Part shown: one piece after another, positions 1 to 7,221 of the stretch
Layout of the letters: the number at the start of each line of letters is the position of its first letter
Numbering within the stretch: position 1 is the stretch's first letter
Origin: Alphaproteobacteria bacterium
Lineage (GTDB): Bacteria > Pseudomonadota > Alphaproteobacteria > Rhodobacterales > Rhodobacteraceae
Assembly: GCA_030830465.1 (NCBI GenBank)
Contig: JAURMY010000114.1
Location: 1 to 9,603 of the forward strand
Direction of reading: 5' to 3'
DNA: 9,603 nt
Translations under genes and position numbers: made by a program
Notes under the pieces: generated by a model
The model's input: only the letters and a program-made list of their open reading frames with translations
Databases searched by the model: none
What the model was told of the DNA's origin: nothing

Positions 1-234
1 CTGCTGGTCGGCGCCGCCGGCGGGATTGGCGCGATGTCGTCCGAGCGCCGGCTGTTCCTGCTCACCGGGGTGCTGGGCGGATTCACCACGTTTTCGGCGT
101 TTTCGCTTGATGCCTATACGTTGTTTGATCGCGGGCGCGTCGTGCTGGCGGCGATCTATGTCGGCGGTTCCGTCGGGCTGGGCGTGTTCGCCCTGATCCT
201 GGGAATACTGGTCGCGAAAGGACTGGCAGGATGA
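1..234 (+). CDS. crcB: CrcB/Fluc-type fluoride ion channel, C-terminal part (5' end outside window)
   Basis: Reading frame 1 is open from the first base to a TGA at 232-234, so the visible 77 residues are the C-terminal part of a longer gene; the ATG at 34 is internal. The stretch GGFTTFSAF (fragment residues 26-34) matches the signature of the CrcB/Fluc family, where the Thr-Thr-Phe-Ser segment and nearby Phe residues line the fluoride pore and a central sodium site. Hydrophobic segments before and after it (about residues 17-36 and 50-73) fit the last membrane helices of this small four-helix protein, which works as a dual-topology dimer in the inner membrane and lets toxic fluoride leave the cell. 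The stop overlaps the next start as ATGA, indicating translational coupling to the pseudouridine synthase gene. The family call is firm; the N-terminus cannot be seen. Confidence 0.88.
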   Translation: MLVGAAGGIGAMSSERRLFLLTGVLGGFTTFSAFSLDAYTLFDRGRVVLAAIYVGGSVGLGVFALILGILVAKGLAG

Positions 235-1280
235 GCGGCGTTCAGACGATTGAGGTCAAACCGGACGAGGCCGATCAGCGGCTGGACCGCTGGTTTCGCA
301 AACGGTTTCCGCAAATCAATCAGGTGTTTCTGGAAAAACTGTGCCGTAAGGGCGAAATCCGGGTGGACGGCGGTCGCGTCAAGGGCGCGACCAGGTTGGC
401 AGCCGGACAAACCGTAAGGGTGCCGCCGCTGCCCGATACGGATACCCGTGCGCCGGCCCCCAAACGGGTCGAGACCATCTCGGCTGATGATGTGAAAATG
501 ATTCAGGGGGCCGTGATCTATCGCGACGACCACATCATCGCGCTGAACAAACCGCCCGGACTGGCAACACAGGGCGGGTCCGGCATCACGCGCCATGTGG
601 ATGGCCTGGCTGACGCGTTGAAATTCGGGTTTGACGAAAAACCCCGTCTGGTTCACCGGCTGGACAAGGACACGTCGGGCGTCCTGTTGCTGGCCCGCAC
701 CAGCAAGGTGGCGCAGGCGCTGGCCAAGGCGTTTCAGGCACGCACCACCCGCAAGATTTACTGGGCGGCCGTGGCCGGCAGCCCGATGCCGAAAATGGGC
801 ACGATCCGCTATGGGCTGGTCAAGGCGCCGGGGCACGGACCGCACGGGGCGGGTGAAAAAATGATCTGCGTGCACCCGGATGAGGTCGCGTCGCGCGACG
901 GTGCGAAACATGCCACCACGGATTATTCCGTTCTGGAAGAGGCCGGCAAGCGGACCTCTTGGGTTGCGCTGGCGCCGATCACCGGGCGGACCCACCAATT
1001 GCGCGCCCATATGGCCGAAATCGGCCACCCGATTGTGGGCGACGGCAAATACGGCACCAACGCCCAAACCAATGAGGGCGACGGCTGGGGCGCGCAACTG
1101 GGGGGCGATATCAGCCGCAAACTGCATCTGCATGCCAGGTCGATCACGCTGGAACATCCGGTGACCAAGGCGCAACTGGTTCTGACAGCCCCGCTGCCCG
1201 ATCACATGGCGCGGACATGGGACATGCTGGCCTGGCACGTCAAATGGGCCCCGGCGGACCCGTTTGAGCATTTCAACTGA
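231..1280 (+). CDS. rluC: RluA/RluC-family 23S rRNA pseudouridine synthase
   Basis: A 349-residue protein with the two-domain layout of large-subunit rRNA pseudouridine synthases. An N-terminal S4-like RNA-binding domain (about residues 12-65, with [13 protein letters not shown] and GEIRVDG) is followed by the RluA catalytic domain (about 95-330). The catalytic motif HRLDKDTSG is at 142-150, with Asp145 as the expected nucleophile. Further family motifs are [10 protein letters not shown] at 251-260 and [11 protein letters not shown] at 265-275. The enzyme would isomerise specific uridines of 23S rRNA to pseudouridine in the cytoplasm. In E. coli RluC modifies positions 955, 2504 and 2580; the exact targets here are inferred only from the S4-plus-catalytic architecture, and RluD-like specificity is not excluded. 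The ATG at 231 overlaps the crcB stop, with AAAGGA at 217-222 as a suitable ribosome binding site. Confidence 0.9.
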   Translation: MSGVQTIEVKPDEADQRLDRWFRKRFPQINQVFLEKLCRKGEIRVDGGRVKGATRLAAGQTVRVPPLPDTDTRAPAPKRVETISADDVKMIQGAVIYRDDHIIALNKPPGLATQGGSGITRHVDGLADALKFGFDEKPRLVHRLDKDTSGVLLLARTSKVAQALAKAFQARTTRKIYWAAVAGSPMPKMGTIRYGLVKAPGHGPHGAGEKMICVHPDEVASRDGAKHATTDYSVLEEAGKRTSWVALAPITGRTHQLRAHMAEIGHPIVGDGKYGTNAQTNEGDGWGAQLGGDISRKLHLHARSITLEHPVTKAQLVLTAPLPDHMARTWDMLAWHVKWAPADPFEHFN

Positions 1281-1293
1281 CCGGCCAACTGGA

Positions 1294-2010
1294 ATGAGAA
1301 CGCCGTCTTTCAAGAAAAGGTTCTGGAAAACCGCCTCTGCCAGCGCGGCGGAGGGGGGCTTTGCGGTTCTGCTGGACGACCGCCGGGTGATGACACCGGC
1401 AAAATCGCCCCTGGTGCTTCCCAGCCGCGCGCTGGCCGAGGCCGTGGCCGCGGAATGGCAGGCGCAGACCGATAAGGTTGATCCGGCGACCATGCCGATG
1501 ACCCGCCGGGCCAATGCCGCAATTGACAAGGTAACGCCGCAACATGCCGAAGTGGCGGCCATGCTGGCCGAATACGGCGGCAGCGATCTGTTGTGCTACC
1601 GTGCCGGACATCCCGCCGAACTGGCGGCGCGGCAGGCGCTGGAATGGGATCCTTTGCTTGACTGGGCGGCACGGGAATTCGGGGCCAGACTGGTGGTGAC
1701 AAACGGCGTCATGCCGGTTGAACAAAGACCTGAAAACCTGATCGAGCTGACCAGGAAAACCCATGCAATGGACCCGTTTTCACTGGCGGGATTTCATGAT
1801 CTTGTGGCGATTTCCGGATCGCTGATTTTGGCGTTTGCGGCGGTTCAAGGGTACCAAAAACCCGAGGATTTGTGGCGAATCTCGCGTCTGGATGAAGACT
1901 GGCAGGCCGAACTTTGGGGCCGCGACGACGAGGCAGAGTCTGCCGCGGCACGAAAGCGCCAGGACTTTTTGGACGCTTTCCGGTTCGTTCGACTGGTAAA
2001 TGCCCAATAA
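1294..2010 (+). CDS. ATP12-family F1-ATPase assembly chaperone
   Basis: A 238-residue protein of the ATP12 family, alphaproteobacterial relatives of the mitochondrial chaperone that holds the F1 alpha subunit until it assembles with beta. Recognisable blocks are KKRFWK near the start (7-12), GGFAVLLDDRRVMTPAKSPL (21-40), MPMTRRANAAID (67-78), the DLLCYRA segment (98-104), EWDPLLDW (117-124) and RLDEDWQAELWGRDDEA (198-214). It is soluble, with no signal peptide. The frame is also open from a TTG at 1264 inside the upstream gene, but family members usually begin a few residues before the KRFWK block, so I chose the ATG at 1294. Neither start has a strong Shine-Dalgarno, and the gene lies only 13 nt after the pseudouridine synthase, so it is probably co-transcribed. 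The bacterial function is inferred from homology. No clear terminator follows. Confidence 0.88.
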   Translation: MRTPSFKKRFWKTASASAAEGGFAVLLDDRRVMTPAKSPLVLPSRALAEAVAAEWQAQTDKVDPATMPMTRRANAAIDKVTPQHAEVAAMLAEYGGSDLLCYRAGHPAELAARQALEWDPLLDWAAREFGARLVVTNGVMPVEQRPENLIELTRKTHAMDPFSLAGFHDLVAISGSLILAFAAVQGYQKPEDLWRISRLDEDWQAELWGRDDEAESAAARKRQDFLDAFRFVRLVNAQ

Positions 2011-2143
2011 TTGAGGGGTTTTTTGTTGCGATTTCCCCCGCGTTCTTTGCCAAATATTTTATCGCGCTAAAAAAAATCCTTACATTTCAAGGCAAAGCCG
2101 TTTTTGCGCAGGTTGACCCACCGTCAGGCAGGGGAAACTGCCC

Positions 2144-2173
2144 TTGACCTAAGGGCGGGGAATTGTTCAGAAT
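2144..2173 (+). promoter_or_regulatory. candidate sigma-70-type promoter of the aap/bzt operon
   Basis: TTGACC at 2144-2149 matches the -35 consensus at five of six positions. CAGAAT at 2168-2173, after an 18-bp spacer, is a weaker -10 matching four of six. Transcription would then begin near 2180, giving a leader of about 95 nt before aapJ. The long non-coding gap in front of the first gene of the operon supports a promoter here, but the -10 is poor and an activator may be needed. Confidence 0.4.
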
Positions 2174-2183
2174 TACCGCACCT

Positions 2184-2201
2184 CATGCACTACTCTGCAT
2201 G
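2184..2201. promoter_or_regulatory. 6-bp inverted repeat, possible operator or leader hairpin
   Basis: CATGCA (2184-2189) and TGCATG (2196-2201) form a perfect dyad around a 6-nt spacer, just downstream of the predicted transcription start. In DNA it has the size of a helix-turn-helix operator; in RNA it would be a 6-bp hairpin. Either role is inferred; only the symmetry is seen. Confidence 0.3.
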
Positions 2202-2234
2202 GTTAAATCTCAATTCAGGCCAAAAGGGCCGAAA

Positions 2235-2255
2235 GCCGTCCAAGTGTTGGGCGGT
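2235..2255 (+). promoter_or_regulatory. leader hairpin immediately before the aapJ ribosome binding site
   Basis: GCCGTCCAA (2235-2243) pairs with TTGGGCGGT (2247-2255) around a GTG loop: nine consecutive pairs, seven Watson-Crick and two G-U. The stem ends 5 nt before the AGGAAGAGG ribosome binding site at 2261-2269. It lacks a T-run, so it is not an intrinsic terminator. It could modulate ribosome access or protect the 5' end of an abundant message; function is inferred. Confidence 0.45.
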
Positions 2256-2274
2256 ACATCAGGAAGAGGTAAAG

Positions 2275-3294
2275 ATGAAAAAATCCGTATTTCTCGGCAC
2301 GCTCGCAGCGGCAGGTTTGGCCGCTGGTCTGGCGTCAGCCGGTACGATGGACGACGTAAAGGCAAAAGGCTTTCTTCAGTGCGGCGTTTCGACAGGTGTT
2401 GCAGGTTTTGCACTGCCCGACGCGAACGGCAACTGGGATGGTTTTGACGTGGCTGTCTGCCGCGCCGTTGCCGCCGCCGTTCTGGGCGATGGCAATGCTG
2501 TCAAGTTCACCCCGACAACCGGCAAGACCCGCTTTACAGCGCTTGCTTCGGGCGAAGTTGATATGCTGGCCCGTAACACCACATGGACCTACAGCCGCGA
2601 CGTAGATCTGAAGTTCACTTTCGTGGGCGTCAACTACTATGACGGTCAGGGCTTCATGGTTCCCAAGGCATTGGGCGTAGCTTCGGCCAAAGATCTGGAC
2701 GGCGCGACGGTTTGCATTCAGACCGGTACAACAACCGAGTTGAACCTGGCGGACTATTTCCGTGCGAACAACATCAAGTATGAGCCGGTTCCGATCGAAA
2801 CCAACGCAGAAGCTCAGCAGCAGTATCTGGCTGGCGCTTGCGACGTTTACACCACAGACGCTTCGGGTCTGGCCGCAACACGTGCAACTTTCGAAAATCC
2901 GGGCGACCACGTTCTGCTGCCGGAAATCATTTCGAAAGAGCCGCTGGGTCCGCTCGTCCGCCAGGGCGACGATCAGTGGGCTGACCTTGTCCGTTGGACT
3001 CTGAACGCGCTGATCACAGCGGAAGAGCTGGGCGTAACTTCGGCCAATATCGCTGAAATGAGCAAAGCTGCTGGTGGCAACCCGGAAATCAACCGCTTGC
3101 TCGGCACCGAGGGTGACCTTGGCGCGATGCTGGGTCTTGACGCCCAGTGGGCGATGCGCGCGATTGCCGCTGGTGGTAACTTCGGCGAAATCTTTGAGCG
3201 TAACATCGGTGAAAAGACTGCTATCGGTCTTGCACGCGGTCTGAACGCACAGTGGAACAAGGGTGGTCTGATCTACTCGCCGCCGTTCCGTTAA
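2275..3294 (+). CDS. aapJ: General L-amino-acid ABC transporter, periplasmic binding protein (AapJ/BztA)
   Basis: A 339-residue family-3 extracellular solute-binding protein that captures L-amino acids in the periplasm and delivers them to the AapQ-AapM channel. A signal peptide is clear: Lys2-Lys3, a hydrophobic Ala/Leu/Gly core and a cleavage site after ASA near residue 22. Family features include LQCGVSTGVAGFA (34-46), GFDVAVCRAVAAAV (56-69), the ligand-pocket segment MLARNTTWTYSRD (97-109), and VCIQTGTTTELNLADYF (146-162). Four cysteines (36, 62, 147, 189) could form disulfides. The length matches AapJ of Rhizobium leguminosarum (about 341) and BztA of Rhodobacter capsulatus (about 337). 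The start at 2275 is set by AGGAAGAGG at 2261-2269 and the signal peptide. GGT and CGT codons look more frequent than in neighbours, as expected for high expression. Substrates (Glu, Gln, Asp, Asn or a broader range) are inferred from the family. Confidence 0.95.
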   Translation: MKKSVFLGTLAAAGLAAGLASAGTMDDVKAKGFLQCGVSTGVAGFALPDANGNWDGFDVAVCRAVAAAVLGDGNAVKFTPTTGKTRFTALASGEVDMLARNTTWTYSRDVDLKFTFVGVNYYDGQGFMVPKALGVASAKDLDGATVCIQTGTTTELNLADYFRANNIKYEPVPIETNAEAQQQYLAGACDVYTTDASGLAATRATFENPGDHVLLPEIISKEPLGPLVRQGDDQWADLVRWTLNALITAEELGVTSANIAEMSKAAGGNPEINRLLGTEGDLGAMLGLDAQWAMRAIAAGGNFGEIFERNIGEKTAIGLARGLNAQWNKGGLIYSPPFR

Positions 3295-3305
3295 GAACTG
3301 CTAAG

Positions 3306-3335
3306 AAAAGGGCGCGGCAAGTCCGCGCCCTTTTT
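3306..3335 (+). terminator. strong intrinsic terminator/attenuator between aapJ and aapQ
   Basis: AAAAGGGCGCGG (3306-3317) pairs perfectly with CCGCGCCCTTTT (3323-3334) around the loop CAAGT, with the T-run at 3331-3335. It lies 11 nt after the aapJ stop, inside what is otherwise one operon. Such structures after a binding-protein gene commonly cause partial termination and shield the upstream mRNA from 3' decay, giving more binding protein than permease. The structure is seen; partial readthrough is inferred. Confidence 0.85.
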
Positions 3336-3348
3336 GTCTGAAAAGACA
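3335..3348 (+). promoter_or_regulatory. small GAAA-tetraloop hairpin directly after the terminator
   Basis: TGTCT (3335-3339) pairs with AGACA (3344-3348) around GAAA, a GNRA-type tetraloop. It shares its first T with the tail of the terminator. It would form only on readthrough or processed transcripts and could mark or stabilise the 5' end of the aapQMP part of the message. Only the pairing is seen. Confidence 0.35.
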
Positions 3349-3434
3349 TCTTCGTTCATGGTGAGATGATCGCGGCCGGCCAATGAGCCTGCGACACACC
3401 AACGCAAAACGAAAACAGGAGGGAGCGCAGCAAC

Positions 3435-4652
3435 ATGACTGCAATTTCCGACACCGAAAAAAGCGCGTTTCGTCTGAGCATGCTGATCTACGATACGCGG
3501 TATCGTTCATTGACCATTCAGACGGTGGCCATGTTCCTGTTCATGTTGGCGCTGGGCTGGTTGATAAACAACGCCGCGGTCAACCTGGCCGCTTTGGGCA
3601 AGCCATTGGGATTTGGATTTCTGACCAATCCATCTGGATACGACATCAACCAGACTTTGATTGATTATTCATCGCAAAGCCCGCACTGGCGCGCCGCTGT
3701 TGTCGGCCTTTTGAACACTTTGTTGCTGGCGGTCATGGGCTGCATCGCGGCCACCGTGATCGGGGTTCTGATCGGTGTTCTGCGGCTTAGCAAAAACTGG
3801 CTGATCGCCCGTTTGATGACGGTTTATATCGAAAGCTTCCGCAACGTCCCGGTTTTGCTGTGGATCGTGCTGTTCATGGCGATCTTCATCGAAAGCCTGC
3901 CGCAACCGCGCGAATTTCGCGGTGCCGATGCAACGGCTTCGATGTATCTGGGTGACTCCGTCGCCTTCACCAACCGGGGGTTTTATATTCCCAAGCCGGA
4001 ATTTTTTGACGGCTCCATGGTTGTCATCATTGTTTTTGTTCTGTCGCTGTTCGCGATATGGTCCTTTTCCCGTTTCGCCCGGAAAAAGCAGGAAGCAACG
4101 GGTGAAATCCTGCCGGTCGTTTGGGTTAATCTTGCGCTTTTTGTCATCCCGTCGGTCATTGCCTTTTACATCATGGGCCGGCCGATCGGGCTGGAACTGC
4201 CTGAACTGAAAGGGTTCAACTTTTCCGGCGGCATATATATGCGCAACTCGTTGATCGCGCTGTGGATTGCCCTGTCGCTTTACACGGCGGCCTTCATCGC
4301 GGAAGCGGTGCGCTCGGGCATTCAGGCCGTCAGTCACGGTCAGTCCGAAGCTGCCTTTGCCCTTGGGTTGCGGCCGGGCCGCACCATGAGCCTGATCATT
4401 CTGCCGCAAGCGCTGCGCGTCATCATCCCGCCGCTGATCTCGCAATATCTGAACCTGACCAAGAACTCGTCTCTGGCCATTGCGGTCGGGTATATGGACA
4501 TCACCGGCACGCTGGGCGGCATAACCCTGAACCAGACCGGGCGCGAGATGGAATGTCTGATCCTCTTGATGGCCTGTTATCTGACCATTTCGCTGACGGT
4601 GTCGCTGTTCATGAACTGGTACAACGAATCCATCAAGCTGAAGGAGCGGTGA
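3435..4652 (+). CDS. aapQ: General L-amino-acid ABC transporter permease AapQ/BztB
   Basis: A 405-residue inner-membrane permease of the His/Glu/Gln/Arg/opine family, one half of the translocation channel. After a cytoplasmic N-terminus, a first hydrophobic segment (about 27-45) leads to a hydrophilic region, then the conserved permease domain starting near residue 84 (HWRAAVVGLLNTLLLAVMG). Further membrane segments lie at about 136-153, 195-212, 228-247, 272-292 and 374-394. The cytoplasmic EAA loop that contacts the ATPase is at about 291-328, with SEAAFALGL (304-312) and ILPQALR (322-328). The length fits AapQ (about 400) and BztB (about 396). The ATG at 3435 follows AGGAGGG (3417-3423), with a somewhat long 11-nt spacing. 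The aapM start lies one base beyond the stop, so the two permeases are coupled. Confidence 0.94.
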   Translation: MTAISDTEKSAFRLSMLIYDTRYRSLTIQTVAMFLFMLALGWLINNAAVNLAALGKPLGFGFLTNPSGYDINQTLIDYSSQSPHWRAAVVGLLNTLLLAVMGCIAATVIGVLIGVLRLSKNWLIARLMTVYIESFRNVPVLLWIVLFMAIFIESLPQPREFRGADATASMYLGDSVAFTNRGFYIPKPEFFDGSMVVIIVFVLSLFAIWSFSRFARKKQEATGEILPVVWVNLALFVIPSVIAFYIMGRPIGLELPELKGFNFSGGIYMRNSLIALWIALSLYTAAFIAEAVRSGIQAVSHGQSEAAFALGLRPGRTMSLIILPQALRVIIPPLISQYLNLTKNSSLAIAVGYMDITGTLGGITLNQTGREMECLILLMACYLTISLTVSLFMNWYNESIKLKER

Positions 4653-4653
4653 G

Positions 4654-6258
4654 ATGAGCACACCTACTTACGTCCGCACCGAAATGCTGCCACCCAAAGA
4701 CCCGCCAATGGCGGCGTCTGGGCCGGTCAAGTGGATGCGCGAGAACCTTTTTTCAAGCATCACCAACAGTATCCTGACCATTCTGGCGATCTACTTTCTG
4801 TTCAGCCTGCTGGCCTCGATCCTGCCCTGGATGTTCCATTCCAGCTGGACCTCAAATTCGCTGAGCGAGTGCCGCGATGCCATTCGTGCCACCTATGGGG
4901 AGGGGACCACCGGTGCCTGTTGGGCCGTGATCCGCGAACGCTATGCGCAGTTGTTGTTCGGGTTCTACCCGTCCGAACTGTATTGGCGGCCGATCCTGGC
5001 CTTTGTTCTGATGCTGGTGGCGATTGCACCGGTGTTGTTTGCCAACCTGCCCCGGCAAATGCTGGCGTTTACGGCGATCTTCCCGTTCGTCGTGTTCTTC
5101 CTTTTGTGGGGCGGCACCATCTGGGTGCCGCTGGCGGCCATGGCGGGGTTTGTTCTGGGCTATTTCTGCCTGACGATGCTGCCACGCTATACCGGCACAT
5201 TGGGGGCGACCATCGCGGCCATTCTGGTACCGATATTGTGGTGGCTTTTGCTGGCCGGGCCGGTTGTAAGCGAGCTTAACCGCATTTCTGCCGGGTTCCT
5301 GCATGACGGCTATATCGCACGGCAGGAACAGGTGGTTTCCGGGCTGGAGGCCAAACTGACAGACACGGCGCTTTCCGCGGACGAAGTGAAGGCGCTGGAA
5401 AGCGATCGCGACGCCGCCAAACGCATGTTGGATGAGGCGAACGGCGTTGAAGATCAGGTCAAGCTGATTGCCGGGTTGAAATCCGATATGGCCGCCGCAA
5501 TCGCGGCGGGGGATCAGGACAAAGCCGCAGAAATACGGAACTCTTACGATGGGGCGGTTTCCGCCCTCAACGCCGATTATGCCGAAATCGGACGTATCGG
5601 GCTGCATCCGGTCGAAAGCGCCAAGTTTGGCGGGTTCATGTTGTCGGTCACCATCGGGATCACCGGCATCGCGCTGTCGCTGCCGCTGGGCATTCTTCTG
5701 GCGCTTGGCCGGCAGTCAAACCTGTTCGTGGTGCGCAGCCTGTGTATCGGCTTTATCGAGTTCATTCGCGGTGTGCCGCTGATCACCCTTCTGTTTGTGG
5801 CATCGACCCTGCTGAACTATTTTCTGCCGCCCGGAACCGTGTTTGACCTGATCCTGCGGGTGATGATCATGGTCACGGTTTTTGCCAGTGCCTATATGGC
5901 CGAGGTGATCCGGGGCGGTTTGGCCGCCTTGCCAAAAGGGCAATACGAGGCGGCAGATGCGCTGGGGCTGGATTATTGGAAATCCATGCGGCTGATCATC
6001 ATGCCGCAGGCGCTGAAAATCGCCATTCCGTCGATCGTGTCGAACTTTATCGGCCTGTTCAAGGATACGACTCTGGTGTCGATCATCGGTCTTTACGACC
6101 CGATCGGCCTGACAGGGGCGATCCGCGCCGACCAGAATTGGAACGGGATTGTCTGGGAACTTTACGGCTTTATCGCCCTGATGTTCTGGATCGTCTGTTT
6201 CTCAATGTCTCGCTATTCCATGTATCTGGAGCGCAAGCTTCAGACCGGACACCGTTAA
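4654..6258 (+). CDS. aapM: General L-amino-acid ABC transporter permease AapM/BztC with an extra coiled-coil-like insert
   Basis: A 534-residue permease that pairs with AapQ. Hydrophobic segments lie at about 36-60, 112-130, 137-152, 156-175 and 182-203. They are followed by a charged helical region (about 205-322) and then the conserved channel domain from about 325. Its EAA loop is at 417-454, with YEAADALGL (431-439) and IIMPQAL (448-454). The C-terminus is basic and cytoplasmic. Family members I recall are shorter: about 384 residues for Rhizobium AapM and 434 for Rhodobacter BztC. The excess corresponds roughly to the charged insert, which is rich in Glu, Asp, Lys and Ala with heptad-like spacing. 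The frame is continuous and the codon style unchanged, so this is not a frameshift or gene fusion error. AAGGAG (4641-4646) serves the ATG at 4654, which follows the aapQ stop by one base. Confidence 0.93.
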   Translation: MSTPTYVRTEMLPPKDPPMAASGPVKWMRENLFSSITNSILTILAIYFLFSLLASILPWMFHSSWTSNSLSECRDAIRATYGEGTTGACWAVIRERYAQLLFGFYPSELYWRPILAFVLMLVAIAPVLFANLPRQMLAFTAIFPFVVFFLLWGGTIWVPLAAMAGFVLGYFCLTMLPRYTGTLGATIAAILVPILWWLLLAGPVVSELNRISAGFLHDGYIARQEQVVSGLEAKLTDTALSADEVKALESDRDAAKRMLDEANGVEDQVKLIAGLKSDMAAAIAAGDQDKAAEIRNSYDGAVSALNADYAEIGRIGLHPVESAKFGGFMLSVTIGITGIALSLPLGILLALGRQSNLFVVRSLCIGFIEFIRGVPLITLLFVASTLLNYFLPPGTVFDLILRVMIMVTVFASAYMAEVIRGGLAALPKGQYEAADALGLDYWKSMRLIIMPQALKIAIPSIVSNFIGLFKDTTLVSIIGLYDPIGLTGAIRADQNWNGIVWELYGFIALMFWIVCFSMSRYSMYLERKLQTGHR

Positions 6259-6270
6259 GGGAGTATAAAA

Positions 6271-7059
6271 ATGTCTCAGGCAGCCGAACGCGAAATTGAT
6301 CGCTCGCAAATGCAGGTGTCCGACGAGGTCGCCATCCAGATCACCGATATGAACAAATGGTACGGGGCGTTTCACGTGTTGCGTGACATCAACCTGACGG
6401 TTCAGCGCGGTGAACGGATCGTGATTTGCGGGCCTTCCGGGTCCGGTAAATCCACCCTGATCCGCTGTATCAACGCGCTGGAAGAGCACCAGCAAGGCAG
6501 CATTCTGGTGGATGGCACCGAATTGTCGAGCGACTTGAAGAACATCGACAAGATCCGCTCGGAAGTTGGCATGGTGTTCCAGCACTTCAACCTGTTTCCG
6601 CATCTGACCATTCTGGAAAACTGCACGCTGGCGCCGATCTGGGTGCGCAAGACTCCCAAGAAGGAAGCCGAGGAAGTGGCGATGCATTTCCTGGAAAAGG
6701 TGAAAATCCCCGAGCAGGCCAATAAATATCCCGGCCAGTTGTCGGGCGGTCAGCAGCAGCGGGTGGCCATCGCCCGGTCCTTGTGCATGAAGCCCCGGAT
6801 CATGTTGTTTGACGAACCGACCTCAGCCCTTGATCCCGAGATGATCAAAGAGGTTCTGGACACGATGATCGCCCTTGCCGAAGAAGGCATGACCATGCTT
6901 TGCGTGACCCACGAAATGGGCTTTGCCCAGGCTGTGGCGAACCGGGTGATCTTTATGGATGCCGGCCAGATCGTGGAGCAGAACGAACCGAAAGAATTCT
7001 TCAACAACCCGCAAAGCGACCGGACCAAGCTGTTCCTGAGTCAGATTCTGGGGCACTGA
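6271..7059 (+). CDS. aapP: General L-amino-acid ABC transporter ATP-binding protein (AapP/BztD)
   Basis: A 262-residue ABC ATPase that powers amino-acid import through AapQ-AapM from the cytoplasmic side. All nucleotide-binding elements are intact: A-loop aromatic Tyr31 (KWYGAFHVL), Walker [10 protein letters not shown] (54-62), Q-loop Gln104 ([10 protein letters not shown]), signature LSGGQQQ (157-163), Walker B IMLFDEP (177-183) with catalytic Glu182, D-loop SALD (185-188) and switch His214 (VTHEMGFA). The layout is that of the polar-amino-acid GlnQ/HisP group. The length equals that of the known proteins (AapP about 257, BztD about 263). The ATG at 6271 follows the aapM stop by 12 nt, with AAGGGAG (6257-6263) overlapping that stop. 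A 20-residue N-terminal lead before the domain is usual for BztD-type proteins. No clear terminator follows. Confidence 0.96.
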   Translation: MSQAAEREIDRSQMQVSDEVAIQITDMNKWYGAFHVLRDINLTVQRGERIVICGPSGSGKSTLIRCINALEEHQQGSILVDGTELSSDLKNIDKIRSEVGMVFQHFNLFPHLTILENCTLAPIWVRKTPKKEAEEVAMHFLEKVKIPEQANKYPGQLSGGQQQRVAIARSLCMKPRIMLFDEPTSALDPEMIKEVLDTMIALAEEGMTMLCVTHEMGFAQAVANRVIFMDAGQIVEQNEPKEFFNNPQSDRTKLFLSQILGH

Positions 7060-7221
7060 ATACGCTGTCGGACTCACGCGAAACTTGGTCTTTTGCGCGG
7101 GTTCGTTTGTGGCCCAATCCAAACGCGTGGCGCGATTGCGGTGCGACTTGTCCAAGCAAAGGTCGCGGTGTAGTATAGAACGGGAATTCTGTTTTAGTTA
7201 CTCGCAATGAGGGGAATTTTT
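7060..7221. other. intergenic gap after aapP, upstream of the exported-protein gene
   Basis: No gene is supported. A 6-bp inverted repeat (CGTTTG 7104-7109 / CAAACG 7120-7125) without a T-run is the only hairpin candidate after aapP. The right end carries a promoter and ribosome binding site for the next gene, so that gene is probably a separate unit. Readthrough from the transporter operon is not excluded. Confidence 0.5.
7148..7176 (+). promoter_or_regulatory. candidate promoter of the exported beta-barrel-like protein gene
   Basis: TTGTCC (7148-7153, four of six -35 matches) and TAGTAT (7171-7176, four of six -10 matches) are separated by 17 bp. The start site would fall near 7183, giving a leader of about 40 nt with AGGGGA (7210-7215) six bases before the ATG at 7222. 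Confidence 0.45.

Larger units (their letters stand above)
2011..2274. other. 264-nt intergenic regulatory region upstream of aapJ
   Basis: No gene is supported here. The first part (about 2020-2110) is AT-rich with A and T runs. A weak imperfect hairpin (GCAAA 2092-2096 with TTTGC 2103-2107) might end transcription from the ATP12 gene, but it is not convincing. The second part holds a candidate promoter, two copies of TTGACC (2113-2118 and 2144-2149, 31 bp apart), a 5-bp dyad (GGCAG 2127-2131 / CTGCC 2138-2142), a 6-bp dyad at 2184-2201 and a leader hairpin at 2235-2255. The aapJ frame stays open upstream to about 2104 by chance, but the signal peptide and ribosome binding site place the start at 2275. 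Confidence 0.7.

Noticed and set aside
156..1562. Long minus-strand open frame (468 codons) across crcB, the pseudouridine synthase and the ATP12 gene
   Set aside because: It is antisense to three recognisable genes, its translation is Arg/Pro/Ala-rich without family motifs, and long antisense frames are common in GC-rich DNA.
2091..2107. Possible terminator after the ATP12 gene (GGCAAAGCCG followed by T5)
   Set aside because: The stem is only three to five pairs depending on the fold, too weak to call an intrinsic terminator.
2104..2274. In-frame upstream extension of aapJ (possible starts at 2104 or 2185)
   Set aside because: It would bury the signal peptide. A good ribosome binding site and the Lys-Lys start of the signal sequence fix the start at 2275.
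3374..3381. 8-bp palindrome GGCCGGCC upstream of aapQ
   Set aside because: A short GC palindrome expected by chance in GC-rich DNA, with no spacing or partner suggesting an operator.
3669..4661. 330-codon minus-strand open frame opposite aapQ
   Set aside because: Its translation is rich in Gln, Arg, Asp and Asn, the typical mirror of a hydrophobic permease gene. It has no motif, signal or ribosome binding site of note.
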